From the NCBI GenBank assembly GCA_047602575.1, contig JASGGY010000003.1, positions 1,054,001 through 1,118,000 on the forward strand: DNA of 64,000 nt. Direction: 5' to 3'. The stretch is from UBA1366 sp047602575. GTDB lineage: Bacteria > Bacillota > Clostridia > Oscillospirales > Ruminococcaceae. Shown here piece by piece: positions 43,650 to 53,342 of the stretch; the first letter of the stretch is position 1; each line of letters opens with the position of its first letter. A program made the position numbers and the translations under genes. Under the pieces are notes generated by a model, which saw only the letters and a program-made list of their open reading frames with translations, ran no database searches and was not told the origin of the DNA.

Positions 43650-45174
43650 ATGCGCCCAACATTCTTAGGCTTTGAAGCTTCCAAGTCCGCGCTGTTTACC
43701 AGCCAGAAGGCGCTGGACATCACCGGAAATAACTTATCGAATATGTCAACGGAGGGCTATACGCGCCAGCGTGTGGATCAAGTTTCCGTGTCCTACAGCA
43801 ACTATGCGTCCAAGAACTATCTGGGAACGCGTGTGGCGCTGGCGGGACTCGGCACGGACACCGTGGGCGTCAGCCAGACGCGCGACAAGCAGCTTGATTC
43901 GGCGTTCCGCAGCGAATTTGCACAGACAAGCGGCTACAGTCAGGAAAAAACCATGCTCTCCGACGTGGAAAGCATCCTGCAGGAAATGGACATCGGCACA
44001 AACGGCAACGGCTACGGTCTGCGCTACGCGATCGAGAACCTCTATACCTCACTGCAGGATTTCTCGCTTGACACCAGCTCTGTCACAAACGCCAGCGTCG
44101 TGTCCTCGGCGTTTGACACCTTTGCCTCCTCACTGCGGCAGATGTCCGGCTCGCTTGACGCAAAGTCGGAGGAATACAAATCCGATTTACAGATCGACAC
44201 AGACGGGCTGAATGAAAAACTCCAGACCATCTCCCACCTCAACAAAAGCATCCGTGAGGCGATGGTCGTCAATCAGTATACCGAAGAATACGGACCCAAC
44301 GAGCTGCTCGACCAGCGCAACCTCCTCCTTGACCAGCTTGCGGCTTACGGCGAGCTTCGCGTGACCTATAACGAAAACGGCACGGTGGATGTGGCGATGA
44401 ACGGGCACAACTGCGTCAGCGGCGAAACCTGCGACAAGCTCGAGTATTCCGACAACACCGACAGCACCATCTCCCTGCGGTGGGTTTCCGACGGAAAAGA
44501 CGCCGACACCGGAAACGGCATCATCAAGGTTTCCGCGGACATCATCAACGGCAGAGGGCAGAACGTGCAAAGCTCCACCGAAAGCACCACCCGCGGCATT
44601 TTGTATTACAAAGACAAGCTCAATACGCTTGCGGCAAAAATGACCGAGATCGTCAACAACACCGTTCCCGATCAGGTGGACGCGTCGGGAAACATCACCA
44701 GCTATAAAGCCTTCTTCGGCGCGCAGACGCTCAACGCCGACGGAACCACCAGCATCTACCCCGATCTGCTCGTGACCGCCGACAACATCGCCGTCACAAA
44801 AGAGCTTTCCGACGACCCGATGTATATCCTCGCCAGCGACGGAAGCGCCGATAACGCTCCGATCCTGAGCATGGTCGCCAAGCTTTCGTCACAGGAGTAT
44901 TCGTTCGGCGATTTCTCCGGCACGGTGGAGGATTTCATCTCCGACTGATCTGACCACGCTCGGCAGCGACATCAGCTACGCCGACACCAAGTATGAAGCG
45001 TCGCTCACCATCACCAACTCCGTCCTTGACCAGCGCGACGCGGTTGTGGGCGTTTCGGAAACCGAGGAAACCGCGAATATGCTCATGTACAACAAAGCCT
45101 TTCAGGCGGCGGCGCGCATGATGACCACCATGGACGATATGCTCGACGTTATCATCAACCAAATGGCGGTATAA
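43650..45174 (+). pseudogene. flgK: Flagellar hook-associated protein 1 FlgK, frameshifted
   Basis: The start at ATG 43650 gives the typical N-terminus LFTSQKALDITGNNLSNMSTEGYTRQRV (in parts, about residues 14-41). The frame ends at 44948 after GTVEDFISD. A one-base shift continues as LTTLGSDISYADTKYEASLTIT and reaches the expected C-terminal helix MLDVIINQMAV at 45174. The intact protein would be about 508 residues and forms the junction of hook and filament. A motile strain could not tolerate this break, so either the base is an error or the strain is non-motile. Confidence 0.9.
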
Positions 45175-45226
45175 TGCCCGCCGATCATAAGAAGCCCGCA
45201 GGCAACCCTTACAGGAGGTGGTCGGA

Positions 45227-46270
45227 TTGAGAATCACAAATAACCGGATTACCCGCAACTATCTTGCCAATCTGAACAAGAACATGGAGCTTTACAGCAA
45301 ACAGAACGACAAGATTGCGTCGGGTCGATCCTTTACGAAGATCAGCCAGAACGTGTCCGGCGGACGCAAAGCCCTTGAGCTGCGCACGCAGGCATACCGC
45401 AACGAACAGTATCAGAACAATATCAAAACCGCGCAGGAGCAGCTCGACATCGCCGAAAGCTCGCTGTCCTCCATTTCCGAGGTTATGACCACCATCAAGG
45501 AAAAAGCGATCAAGGCGGCGAATGGCACGAACGACCAGACCGCCCTCGACGTTTACTCCGATACCTTCGGCGCGCTCAAGAGCAACATCCTGCAGTTTGC
45601 CAACGCCACCTACGTAGATAAGTATGTCCTGGGTGGAACAAACGGAAAAACCGCACCCTTCACCACCGACGCGTCAGGGAACCTGCTCTTTAATGGTGTG
45701 GCGACCGAGGACATCACCGCAACCGGCGGCGCGTTTTATGATCAGAGCGGCGATCTGGTCAGCATGAGCGCAAACAACTACATCGACATCGGCTTAGGCA
45801 TCGAAATCATCGGCGGCAAGGTGGACGACCAAACCGCGTTCAACGTGACCACCAACGGACTTGACGCGCTGGGCTACGGCACGGACACCATGACCTATTC
45901 CGATGCCGAGGGCACACAGTATACCGAAACCGTTCCCAAAAACGTGTATCAGCTCATCGGCAAGATGCAGGAAGCCCTTGACAGCGGCGACAGCGCAAGG
46001 CTCACCGCCCTCAACGACAAGTTCACCAATGCCTATGACCAACTGATGACAAGCATCTCCGGCGTGGGCGTAAAATCCAGCTATCTCGAAACCGTCATGA
46101 CAAAATATGAGGATGAAGAAACCTCCATCTCCACCATGCAGACCAACCTGGAGGGCATTCAAGACGCCGACGAAATCGTCCGGCTCAACGACTATAAATA
46201 CAGCTGGCAGCTCACGCTCCAGTTCGGAAGCAATCTGCTTCCGCAGACGCTGATGGATTATCTCAACTAA
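45227..46270 (+). CDS. flgL: Flagellar hook-associated protein 3 FlgL
   Basis: 347 residues from TTG 45227, with AGGAGG eight bases upstream; GTG 45218 overlaps that site. N-terminal RITNNRITRNYLANLNKNMELYSKQNDKIASG (in parts) and C-terminal helix are flagellin-like and paired in a coiled coil; the middle is variable. It connects FlgK to the flagellin filament. Confidence 0.92.
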   Translation: MRITNNRITRNYLANLNKNMELYSKQNDKIASGRSFTKISQNVSGGRKALELRTQAYRNEQYQNNIKTAQEQLDIAESSLSSISEVMTTIKEKAIKAANGTNDQTALDVYSDTFGALKSNILQFANATYVDKYVLGGTNGKTAPFTTDASGNLLFNGVATEDITATGGAFYDQSGDLVSMSANNYIDIGLGIEIIGGKVDDQTAFNVTTNGLDALGYGTDTMTYSDAEGTQYTETVPKNVYQLIGKMQEALDSGDSARLTALNDKFTNAYDQLMTSISGVGVKSSYLETVMTKYEDEETSISTMQTNLEGIQDADEIVRLNDYKYSWQLTLQFGSNLLPQTLMDYLN

Positions 46271-46311
46271 CCGGTTGTCATTCGCCGCAAAACGGCAGAA
46301 CGGAGGATTTT

Positions 46312-46815
46312 ATGCAGCTTTTAAAAATTACCACCACACCGATTGAGTACGAATTCAAGATTGAAAAACCCTCCTTTGTGGAGAGTAAAGAGCCGGTCAT
46401 CAACCGTGACAAGCTTGATTTCGCCACCTCTGACGACGCGAACAACCGCCCGCGCAGCGACGCGACGGAGCTTGAGAAACCGAAAGCCGCCGCACCCGCC
46501 GGCACGACGACGGATTATACCCAAAACGCGAAAAACGCCACCGCCGGAAAAAGCCTCACCGTGGCAGACTATTACCGCAATAAGGTCGTGGCGGACAATC
46601 TTTCCGCAACGCTGACCAACGACAGCGCCGCACAGATGGATTCCGACGCACTCTCCGACATCCGCAAGGCGTGGGATTCCCATAAAAAAGAGATGGAGTT
46701 TGTTCCGGGTAAATTCCAGATGGACATCATCCATTTGTCTGAAGTCAACATCGAATATGTGGGCGACCCGCTCTATGTTCCGCCGAGCGCAGCGCCGGAT
46801 TACGAAAAAGAATAG
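46312..46815 (+). CDS. DUF6470 (YviE-like) protein of the flagellar operon
   Basis: 167 residues. The N-terminal MQLLKITTTPIEYEFKIE and the C-terminal FQMDIIHLSEVNIEYVGDPLYVPPS fit YviE/DUF6470, which sits between flgL and fliW in Bacillus and Clostridia. Function is not known. The middle (60-100) is Ala/Thr-rich and low-complexity. GGAGG lies six bases before ATG 46312. Confidence 0.8.
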   Translation: MQLLKITTTPIEYEFKIEKPSFVESKEPVINRDKLDFATSDDANNRPRSDATELEKPKAAAPAGTTTDYTQNAKNATAGKSLTVADYYRNKVVADNLSATLTNDSAAQMDSDALSDIRKAWDSHKKEMEFVPGKFQMDIIHLSEVNIEYVGDPLYVPPSAAPDYEKE

Positions 46816-46843
46816 CACCGCCACGCGGCGCGAAAGGATCATT

Positions 46844-47290
46844 ATGGAGATTAAAACACGGGATTTCGGAACGGTGGAAGCACAGGAATCGGATCTGCTT
46901 ACCTTTAAAGCGCCCATCTACGGTTTTGAGGATTACAGCCGGTTTCTCATGCTATTTGACGACGAGATCGGTGACGGCTATTGCTGGCTGCAGAGCGCCG
47001 AGGACGCACAGGTGTGCTTTATTCTGGCAAACGTTTCCGCAGCCGCGGATTTCGCGCCGGAGGGCTACCGTCCGGTTTTCCCGCCGGAATGCGAAAAGCT
47101 TTTGGGTGCGGGCGAAAAAGAAACCTGGCTTGTGATGGTCGCCGCGGAGAATTTTGAGGATTCCACCGTCAATCTCAAAAGCCCCATCGCTGTCAATTCC
47201 GCGGCAATGACCGCCGGTCAGTTTATTCTGGAAGAAAGCTATCCCATCCGCTATCCGCTCTTTCTGAAAAAGGAGTGTGCCGGATGCTGA
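46844..47290 (+). CDS. fliW: Flagellar assembly factor FliW
   Basis: 148 residues from ATG 46844 (AAAGGA five bases upstream). The FTFKAPIYGFEDY-like motif (LLTFKAPIYGFEDYSRF), the WLQS..D..VCFIL pattern and the C-terminal SPIAVNS...Q are diagnostic. FliW binds CsrA and also binds flagellin, so that translation of flagellin is coupled to export. Overlaps csrA by 7 bp, as is typical. Confidence 0.93.
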   Translation: MEIKTRDFGTVEAQESDLLTFKAPIYGFEDYSRFLMLFDDEIGDGYCWLQSAEDAQVCFILANVSAAADFAPEGYRPVFPPECEKLLGAGEKETWLVMVAAENFEDSTVNLKSPIAVNSAAMTAGQFILEESYPIRYPLFLKKECAGC

Positions 47291-47535
47291 TTTTATCCAG
47301 AAAAGCCGGGGAATCCATCCTCATCAACGGCAACATCGAAGTGAAAATCATCGACGTTTCCGGCGACAAAATTAAAATCGGCATCGACGCGCCCCGCAGC
47401 GTCAGCGTATTGCGCAGCGAGCTGCGGCAGACGGCCGAGGAAAATAAAAACGCCGCGGAATCGGCGGGCATCGAAAAAAATTCCCTGCGCAGCTTCTTAA
47501 AAAGCCGGGCAGGGCAGTCGGATCAATCGGAATAA
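47284..47535 (+). CDS. csrA: Carbon storage regulator CsrA
   Basis: 83 residues from ATG 47284 (AAGGAG seven bases upstream). The N-terminal MLILSRKAGESILINGNIEVKI and KIGIDAPRSVSVLRSELR are the standard CsrA strands and RNA-binding residues. CsrA blocks flagellin translation until FliW displaces it. C-terminal extension is Ser/Gln-rich, slightly longer than the usual 60-75 residues. Confidence 0.95.
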   Translation: MLILSRKAGESILINGNIEVKIIDVSGDKIKIGIDAPRSVSVLRSELRQTAEENKNAAESAGIEKNSLRSFLKSRAGQSDQSE

Positions 47536-48171
47536 TTACAGCGGTTCGAGCGGGAACAGCCGGCTGATGAAGCGTTCGGCTTTCGCGCGGATATACCGCA
47601 GCAGCTGCACGCGGTCGGGCGCTTCGATCGCGGCAATCAGGCAGGTGTAGTGCGCGTTTTTCCCAAATAGCAGATTGCGCCCGCCCGACGTGAGCCGCAG
47701 CTCTGCCTGATACGGAAACAGCGGCGCGCCAAGCTCCATCAGAAAGCTTTTTTCCCGCAGATGCGCGTCAAATCCCGGGCAGGTGAACGTCAGCGACGAC
47801 GCCGTGACCGCAGTAATCGTGCAGGGGTGTGCAACCAGCAGGTTCGCTTTCTTTTTGTGCGGGGTATAAATCACCGCCTGTGCGTCAAGCACAGCCTCAA
47901 GCGCTTCCTCCGCGCCCGGACACAACATGACGGAGATTTCCGTCACCCGCAGCAGGTGCTTTGAGGAAAGATACGTCTTGCCCTCCACCTCTAACACAGA
48001 AATTTCACCGCTGCGCAGAACGATCCGCACAGGGGTTTCCATCTTTAAGATTGGCACAAAGTCCGCAAAAAAATCACAGTGGCGCTCCGCGACGTTCAGC
48101 GTCGCCTGACCGTAGTCATAGGACGACGTGCCGGTGATAAACAAGGTTGCGTCAAGATTTCTGAAGTTCAT
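47536..48171 (-). CDS. Possible PilZ-like protein inside the flagellar cluster
   Basis: 211 residues on the strand opposite to the flagellar genes, with its stop codon abutting the csrA stop. The C-terminal half (..YQAELRLTSGGRNLLFGKN..YTCLIAAIEAPDRVQLLRYIRAKAERF) resembles the end of PilZ domains (..DRDxLIRYI), but the RxxxR di-GMP motif is not visible. No ribosome site is obvious before ATG 48171. It may be a flagellar brake or an unrelated regulator. The opposite orientation and lack of overlap suggest separate expression. Confidence 0.5.
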   Translation of the reverse strand: MNFRNLDATLFITGTSSYDYGQATLNVAERHCDFFADFVPILKMETPVRIVLRSGEISVLEVEGKTYLSSKHLLRVTEISVMLCPGAEEALEAVLDAQAVIYTPHKKKANLLVAHPCTITAVTASSLTFTCPGFDAHLREKSFLMELGAPLFPYQAELRLTSGGRNLLFGKNAHYTCLIAAIEAPDRVQLLRYIRAKAERFISRLFPLEPL

Positions 48172-48310
48172 CCGTTGCGCGGTTACGCGGTCCCTCCCCT
48201 CCGGCGGCTTTGGACAAGCCGGAATTGATTTCTTTGAAAAAGAAATTGCTCATATGTTGTCATTATAACACAACTTTCTCAAAAATAAAAGACCCTGACG
48301 GAAAAGAGTG

Positions 48311-48817
48311 ATGATTTTGGCAGAAAAAAATTACAGCACCAAAGCCGCGGAGCTGACTGCGCTGCTTTCCCGCGCGCTCGACGGTTTTTTAGAGTTTGAG
48401 CGTGAAACGGATGCGTTGCTGGTTTGCCCGTTTGAGGAAATCGAAGCGCACATGAACCGGCGCGGTGCGCTCTCTGCGCAGATTGACGGCGTGTATGAGG
48501 AGCTGTACCGCCGCTGCGGTACAAGCGTGATGGGAGAAGCCTTCCGCGACGCGGTGGCAAACCGCAGCGAACGCGAAAGCCTGCCCGCAGCCGCACAGCC
48601 CGTTTTTGACGCGGCACAGAAGATTTTCACCGTCATCCACCGCATTCTCATCACCGACGAACAGGTCAACGCCCGCCTTAACGCGGAAAAGCAGATCATC
48701 CTGAAAAAAATCCGCGACTTCAACACCGGCGCGCACGCGCAGGCGGTCAAGTTCTTAAGCGGGACCAGCACCATTTCCCATAAAAAATATTTTCCGCCCA
48801 AAAAAACGGAGATTTAA
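48311..48817 (+). CDS. Probable flagellar chaperone-like helical protein
   Basis: 168 residues from ATG 48311; GTG 48308 or TTG 48317 are alternatives. Helical, charged, with coiled-coil-like pattern in 10-60 and 80-130; ends in a basic tail. It resembles FlgN/FliT-type export chaperones, and its position just before fliD fits FliT (the FliD chaperone), but identity is too low to name it. Next to it, 48818-49000, is non-coding apart from the fliD promoter. Confidence 0.45.
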   Translation: MILAEKNYSTKAAELTALLSRALDGFLEFERETDALLVCPFEEIEAHMNRRGALSAQIDGVYEELYRRCGTSVMGEAFRDAVANRSERESLPAAAQPVFDAAQKIFTVIHRILITDEQVNARLNAEKQIILKKIRDFNTGAHAQAVKFLSGTSTISHKKYFPPKKTEI

Positions 48818-48921
48818 ATGATACCGCACAGGCGGATCGGATACGATTTTTCACGGCAGCTTCGCAAGAATCACCCCACCGGATTTTTCCGAAAATGATG
48901 CGGAAAATCTGCGCGCGGGGC

Positions 48922-48948
48922 TTGATTTCCGACACGGGCTGCCGATAT
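48922..48948 (+). promoter_or_regulatory. Candidate sigma-28 promoter of fliD
   Basis: TTGA, 15-base spacer, GCCGATAT (48941-48948), identical in layout to the flgM promoter and nearly identical in -10 sequence; it lies 53 bases before fliD. Confidence 0.65.
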
Positions 48949-49000
48949 ATTTTATATAGGTAACAAAGCCGATTTCGGCGCAGCGGAAAGGATGATTTCC

Positions 49001-50861
49001 ATGAGCAGTACGTCAAGCACATCCAGTACAACCAGCACAAGCGGAACCAGTACCGCGATGTCCGGCATGATTTCCGGACTCGATACCGATAGCTTAGTCA
49101 AATCCATGCTCTCCAACATCCAAACGAAAATGGATGAGAACAACCAGCAGAAGCAAGTCTTAGAGTGGAAGCAGGATCTTTACCGCGGTATCACAACCGA
49201 TATCTCCGAATTCCAGAGCAAGTATCTGGACATTTTGGGAAGCAACACTCTGCGCACCGCCGATGTGTTCAACAAAATGACCACCTCCAGTTCAAGCGCC
49301 GCTGTCACCATCAATTCCGATTCCTCCGGCACAGCGCGCAGCATGAGTATTCAGGTTGCACAGACCGCGGCTGCCGCTTCCGTAAAAGGCGGAAAGTCCG
49401 GTGCGGGCGCAATTGCGCTGCAGTACGACGAGAGCTTTTTTTCCGGCGGGGCAACCAGCGCTTCCATCAAGGTCAGCCTTGACGGCGTTTCAAAAACCAT
49501 CACCATCGATTCCGCCGCGGAGGACAAGCTGGCAAGCTTTCAGGAAAAGCTCGAAGAAAGCCTTCGGCTCAAGCATCTCCGTTTCCAGCGACGGCACGCT
49601 CACCACGGGTACGGGTCAGACCGTTACCTTAAGCGGCGACACCGGCGTGTTCGGCATAACCTCCGGCGCTTCCACCAACATTTCATTGACCGCAAAGCTT
49701 TCCGACGCATCGTTTAAAAACGCGCTCACCGCCGACAGCGACGGGAAGTACACCCTCACCGTCAACGGCACGCCGCTCTCCTTCACCGCCGACCAGACCG
49801 TCAGCGACGTGATGAAAGCCGTCAACAGCGCGGATCTGGGCGTCACGATGACCTACAATTCCTACAGCGATGCGTTCTCGCTGACTGCTGCCTCCACCGG
49901 AAAAGGCTATGAGGTTTCCACGGGCGGCTCGCTGGGAACGGCGCTGTTCGGTACGAATTCCACAACCGTCGCCGGCAGAAACGCCGTGGTCAACATCAAC
50001 GGCACGACCATCGAGCGCACCGCGAACACCTTTTCTTACGACGGAATGTCCCTCACCGTTTCCGGCACAACCGGCTCGTACCAGAAAAACGCCGACGGCT
50101 CGTTTGCTTTAAACACCGACGGAACGCTCGTCGCTTCCTCCGGCACAACGGAAAACGCTGCGACGGTTTCCTCAAAACGCGACACCAGCGCGCTGAAAAC
50201 CATGCTCACCGGCTTTGTCAACGACTATAACACCCTCATCTCCAAGCTCAACGGTTATACCCACGCCAAGGCAACCTACAAGGACTACCCGCCGCTGACC
50301 GACGCGCAGCGCGACGAGATGAGCGACGATCAGGTCGAAAAGTGGGAGGAAAAAGCGCAGGAGGGACTGCTCAGCGGCGACGACGACATCACCTCCTTCT
50401 TACAGGATATGCGCGCGGTGCTTTATACCAAGAATTCCAGCGGTCTGTCGCTGAGCCAGTTCGGCATCGACACCAGCGACGACTGGACGGACTACGGCAA
50501 GCTTGTCATCGACGACGACGATCTGGACGAAGCGCTTGCCACCAATCCCGACAAGCTCACCGCACTGTTCACCGGAACAAACGGCTTGGCAAGCAAGCTC
50601 AACGATGCCTGCCGCAAGGCGGTCAATTCCAGCTCCGCATCGCCCGGAACGCTCGTCGCCCTCGCCGGACAGGAGGGCAAGGCAACAGAGGGCAACAACA
50701 CCATCTCCGACAAGCTCGACGACATCGCGGAGAAGCTCGAACAGCTGCAGGATCTCTACGACCTGCGCCGCGAACGCTACTGGTCACAGTTCACCACGAT
50801 GGAAACCACGCTCTCCAACCTCTCCTCCACCAGCTCGTGGCTGACAAATATGCTCGGTTAA
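49001..50861 (+). pseudogene. fliD: Flagellar filament cap protein FliD, frameshifted
   Basis: ATG 49001 (AAAGG nine bases upstream; ATG 48992 touches it). The N-terminal MSGLDTDSLVKSMLSN pattern (here SGMISGLDTDSLVKSML) and coiled region are normal. At about 49560 the frame shifts near GAAGAAAG: the upstream frame ends EKLEESLRLKH, and the downstream one goes on as KAFGSSISVSSDG to a complete C-terminus (LSNLSSTSSWLTNMLG) at 50861. The intact length would be about 620 residues. The protein caps the filament. Same single-base type of break as flgK. Confidence 0.9.
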
Positions 50862-50884
50862 GACGCAGAAAGGCGGTATACACC

Positions 50885-51262
50885 ATGCTTAATTCTTATC
50901 AGAAATATCAGGAGCAGTCGGTCGCGACCATGACGCAGGGCGAGCTTCTCATTAAATTATACGACACCTGTTCCAAGCGCTTAAGCCAGGGCGTTCTGTT
51001 CATTGAGGAAAAAAATCCGCAGAAAGCCAACGAGGTGCTTCAGAAAGCGCAGAACATCCTCCACCACCTCGATGCCACCCTTGACCGCAGCTATGCGATC
51101 TCCGCCAATCTTTCCGCACTTTATGACTTTTTCATCCGCCAGATCATCCACGCCAATGTCCGGAAGGACGCGGAGGCGCTGCAGGAAATCATCCCCATGA
51201 TCGACGCGCTGCGCGATACGTTCCGCGAGGCAGAGAAAATCGTCCATAAAAACCGCGCCTGA
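50885..51262 (+). CDS. fliS: Flagellin export chaperone FliS
   Basis: 125 residues from ATG 50885 (AAAGGCGG eight bases upstream). YQKYQEQSVATMTQGELLIKLYDTCSKRL (in parts) is the FliS signature; the rest is helical. It keeps flagellin from polymerising in the cytoplasm and also links to FliW regulation. Follows fliD by 23 bp. Confidence 0.93.
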   Translation: MLNSYQKYQEQSVATMTQGELLIKLYDTCSKRLSQGVLFIEEKNPQKANEVLQKAQNILHHLDATLDRSYAISANLSALYDFFIRQIIHANVRKDAEALQEIIPMIDALRDTFREAEKIVHKNRA

Positions 51263-51315
51263 CACCATGCATTCCGATTTCTCCATCAGATTCCAGCAGT
51301 TCGGCTAATTGCACA

Positions 51316-51352
51316 AAAAATAAGCCCTCCCGCACCGGAGGGCTTATTTTTT
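51316..51352 (+). terminator. Terminator of the fliD-fliS unit
   Basis: AAATAAGCCCTCC pairs with GGAGGGCTTATTT and is followed by T's. Confidence 0.85.
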
Positions 51353-51481
51353 ATGCTCGGTATTTATGAACAAATAGGAAACAAAAGTGAACACGCCCCA
51401 CCATATTTGCAGGACACATCGCACGTTCCTGCATATTAACGCCCCGCGACGCTAAAAAAGCGTTAAAAAACGCTTGATTTC

Positions 51482-51509
51482 TTGACACCTGCTGCATAAG
51501 TGCTATAAT
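51482..51509 (+). promoter_or_regulatory. Promoter of amtB
   Basis: TTGACA (51482-51487), 16-base spacer, TATAAT (51504-51509). The leader to 51649 (about 140 bases) contains a short GCCGAA/TTCGGC hairpin; no reading frame. This gap also holds the fliS terminator. Confidence 0.75.
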
Positions 51510-51649
51510 GATAGTAGGTTCTTTACTTTTGGTAAATTATCTGCCCGTTCCGGCAAAGCTTCCATCGGAGGTGCTGCCGTTCTTGCCGAAGCCGACGTTC
51601 GGCGGGAAGGGAAAGTAAAACGAGATAAAGTCGGAGAAAGGGTATTCTT

Positions 51650-52894
51650 ATGGATACGGGAGATATTGGCTTTATACTCATGTCTTCGGCGCTGGTGTTA
51701 TTGATGACACCCGGTCTGGCGTTCTTCTATTCCGGAATGGTTAGAAGAAAAAATGCACTCAACACACTGATGTCCTGCTTTTTCATCTGCGGTCTGGCAT
51801 CGGTTCTGTGGGTCATCCTCGGTTACTCACTCGCATTTGCCGACAACGGCAACCAATTCATCGGCGACTTCACGAAGGTGTTCTTCAACAATGTCGCGAC
51901 AGGAGAGGCCGGCGCATATTCCGCAACCATACCGGATGCGCTTTTCGCGGCTTTCCAGATGATGTTCGCGATCATCACACCCGCGCTGATCGTCGGCTCG
52001 CTTGAGGGCAGAATGAAATTCTCGGCGATGTTCGTATTCATTGCACTGTGGTCGATTCTGGTTTACTACCCGCTCGCACACATGGAGTGGAGCTTAAACG
52101 GATTCCTCGGCGCAGGCACAATCAAATCGGTTGACTTTGCGGGCGGAAACGTCGTGCACATCTCCTCCGGTATCTCGGCACTCATCGCCTGCATCCTGCT
52201 GGGCAAACGCAAGGGCTACGGCGTTGTTACTTACAAACCGCACAACATTCCCTATGTGGTTCTGGGCGCGGCACTCCTGTGGTTCGGCTGGTTCGGCTTT
52301 AATGCCGGCAGCGCACTCGGCGCAAACGGTCTTGCCGTTCACGCGTTCATGACCACCAACACCGCGGCGGCAATGGCAATGCTCTCCTGGATGTTCATCG
52401 AGAAAATCATCCACGGCAAACCCACCACGCTCGGCGCTGGTACCGGCGCAGTTGTCGGTCTGGTTGCCATCACCCCCGGCGCAGGCTTCGTTCCGATCTG
52501 GGCGGCACTCATCATCGGCGCTTGCGTAAGCCCGATCTGCTTCTTCTTCATGACCAAGGTCAAAGGCAAATTCGGTTATGACGACGCGCTCGACGTATTC
52601 GGATGCCACGGCATCGGCGGTATCTGGGGCGGCATCGCAACGGGACTGTTCTGCAAGAATTCCATCAACTCCGTTTGCACAGACGGTCTTGTATATGGCG
52701 AAACCAGCCAGTTCATCAGCCAGCTGGAAGCAATCGGCGTTACCATCCTGTTCGCAGGCGGTATGACAGCAATCATCGTCAGCGTCATGAAGCTGTTCGG
52801 CAACATCCGTGTCAAGGCGGAGGACGAGGCAATCGGTCTGGATCAGTCCGAGCACAACGAGTCCGCATATCCGTCCTTCTCCGGTCTGGATTAA
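51650..52894 (+). CDS. amtB: Ammonium transporter AmtB
   Basis: 414 residues with about 11 membrane segments. The pore histidine pair is present: His in VVHISSGISAL (about residue 168) and His in FGCHGIGGIWGGIATGLF (about 319); the Phe-gate region ALLWFGWFGFNAGSAL is intact. It imports ammonium. Operon with the PII gene (17 bp) couples uptake to nitrogen status by direct binding of the regulator. Confidence 0.95.
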   Translation: MDTGDIGFILMSSALVLLMTPGLAFFYSGMVRRKNALNTLMSCFFICGLASVLWVILGYSLAFADNGNQFIGDFTKVFFNNVATGEAGAYSATIPDALFAAFQMMFAIITPALIVGSLEGRMKFSAMFVFIALWSILVYYPLAHMEWSLNGFLGAGTIKSVDFAGGNVVHISSGISALIACILLGKRKGYGVVTYKPHNIPYVVLGAALLWFGWFGFNAGSALGANGLAVHAFMTTNTAAAMAMLSWMFIEKIIHGKPTTLGAGTGAVVGLVAITPGAGFVPIWAALIIGACVSPICFFFMTKVKGKFGYDDALDVFGCHGIGGIWGGIATGLFCKNSINSVCTDGLVYGETSQFISQLEAIGVTILFAGGMTAIIVSVMKLFGNIRVKAEDEAIGLDQSEHNESAYPSFSGLD

Positions 52895-52911
52895 CGGGAG
52901 GGTGAGAAAGA

Positions 52912-53250
52912 ATGAAAAAGATTGAAGCGATTGTTCGCCCTGAAAAGCTCGAAGTCCTCAAAGATAAGCTTCTTCAAGCGAAAGTAAACGGCATCACCAT
53001 CAGCCAAGTGTTCGGCTGCGGCAACCAGCATGGCTGGACGGAATACGTCCGCGGCTCTGAGGTTATCCTCAACACCCGCTCGAAGGTTCAGTTCACCATT
53101 GTTCTGCCCGACGACCGCGCGGAGGAAATCATCTCCATCATCGTCGATGCAACAAAAACCGGCGAGGTTGGCGACGGAAAAATTTTCGTAACTGACATTG
53201 CCGACGCGATCAGAATCCGCACCGGCGACCGCGGAAACGACGCCCTCTAA
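52912..53250 (+). CDS. glnK: PII nitrogen-regulatory protein (GlnK type)
   Basis: 112 residues. KKIEAIVRPEKLEVLKDKL, the T-loop region (about 37-55) and the VGDGKIFVTDIADAIRIRTG C-terminus are characteristic. The T-loop reads GWTEYVRGSEV: Val stands where Tyr51 (the uridylylation site) is in enteric PII, with a Tyr one position earlier. It probably binds AmtB and small effectors without uridylylation. GAGGGTGAGA lies upstream of ATG 52912. Confidence 0.95.
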   Translation: MKKIEAIVRPEKLEVLKDKLLQAKVNGITISQVFGCGNQHGWTEYVRGSEVILNTRSKVQFTIVLPDDRAEEIISIIVDATKTGEVGDGKIFVTDIADAIRIRTGDRGNDAL

Positions 53251-53269
53251 ACACTGTTACAAATCAAAG

Positions 53270-53304
53270 AAGCCAGGCATCCGGATTGGGTGCCTGGCTT
53301 TTTG
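53270..53304. terminator. Bidirectional terminator
   Basis: AGCCAGGCA pairs with TGCCTGGCT and is followed by T's; it separates glnK from the convergent secreted-protein gene. Confidence 0.75.
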
Positions 53305-53342
53305 CTGCCGTGCAGATTCCGCTTTGTTTTTCAGCTTTGCGA

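Noticed and set aside
51510..51649. Glutamine-type riboswitch in the amtB leader
   Set aside because: Only one weak hairpin and no match to a known consensus that I can recall.
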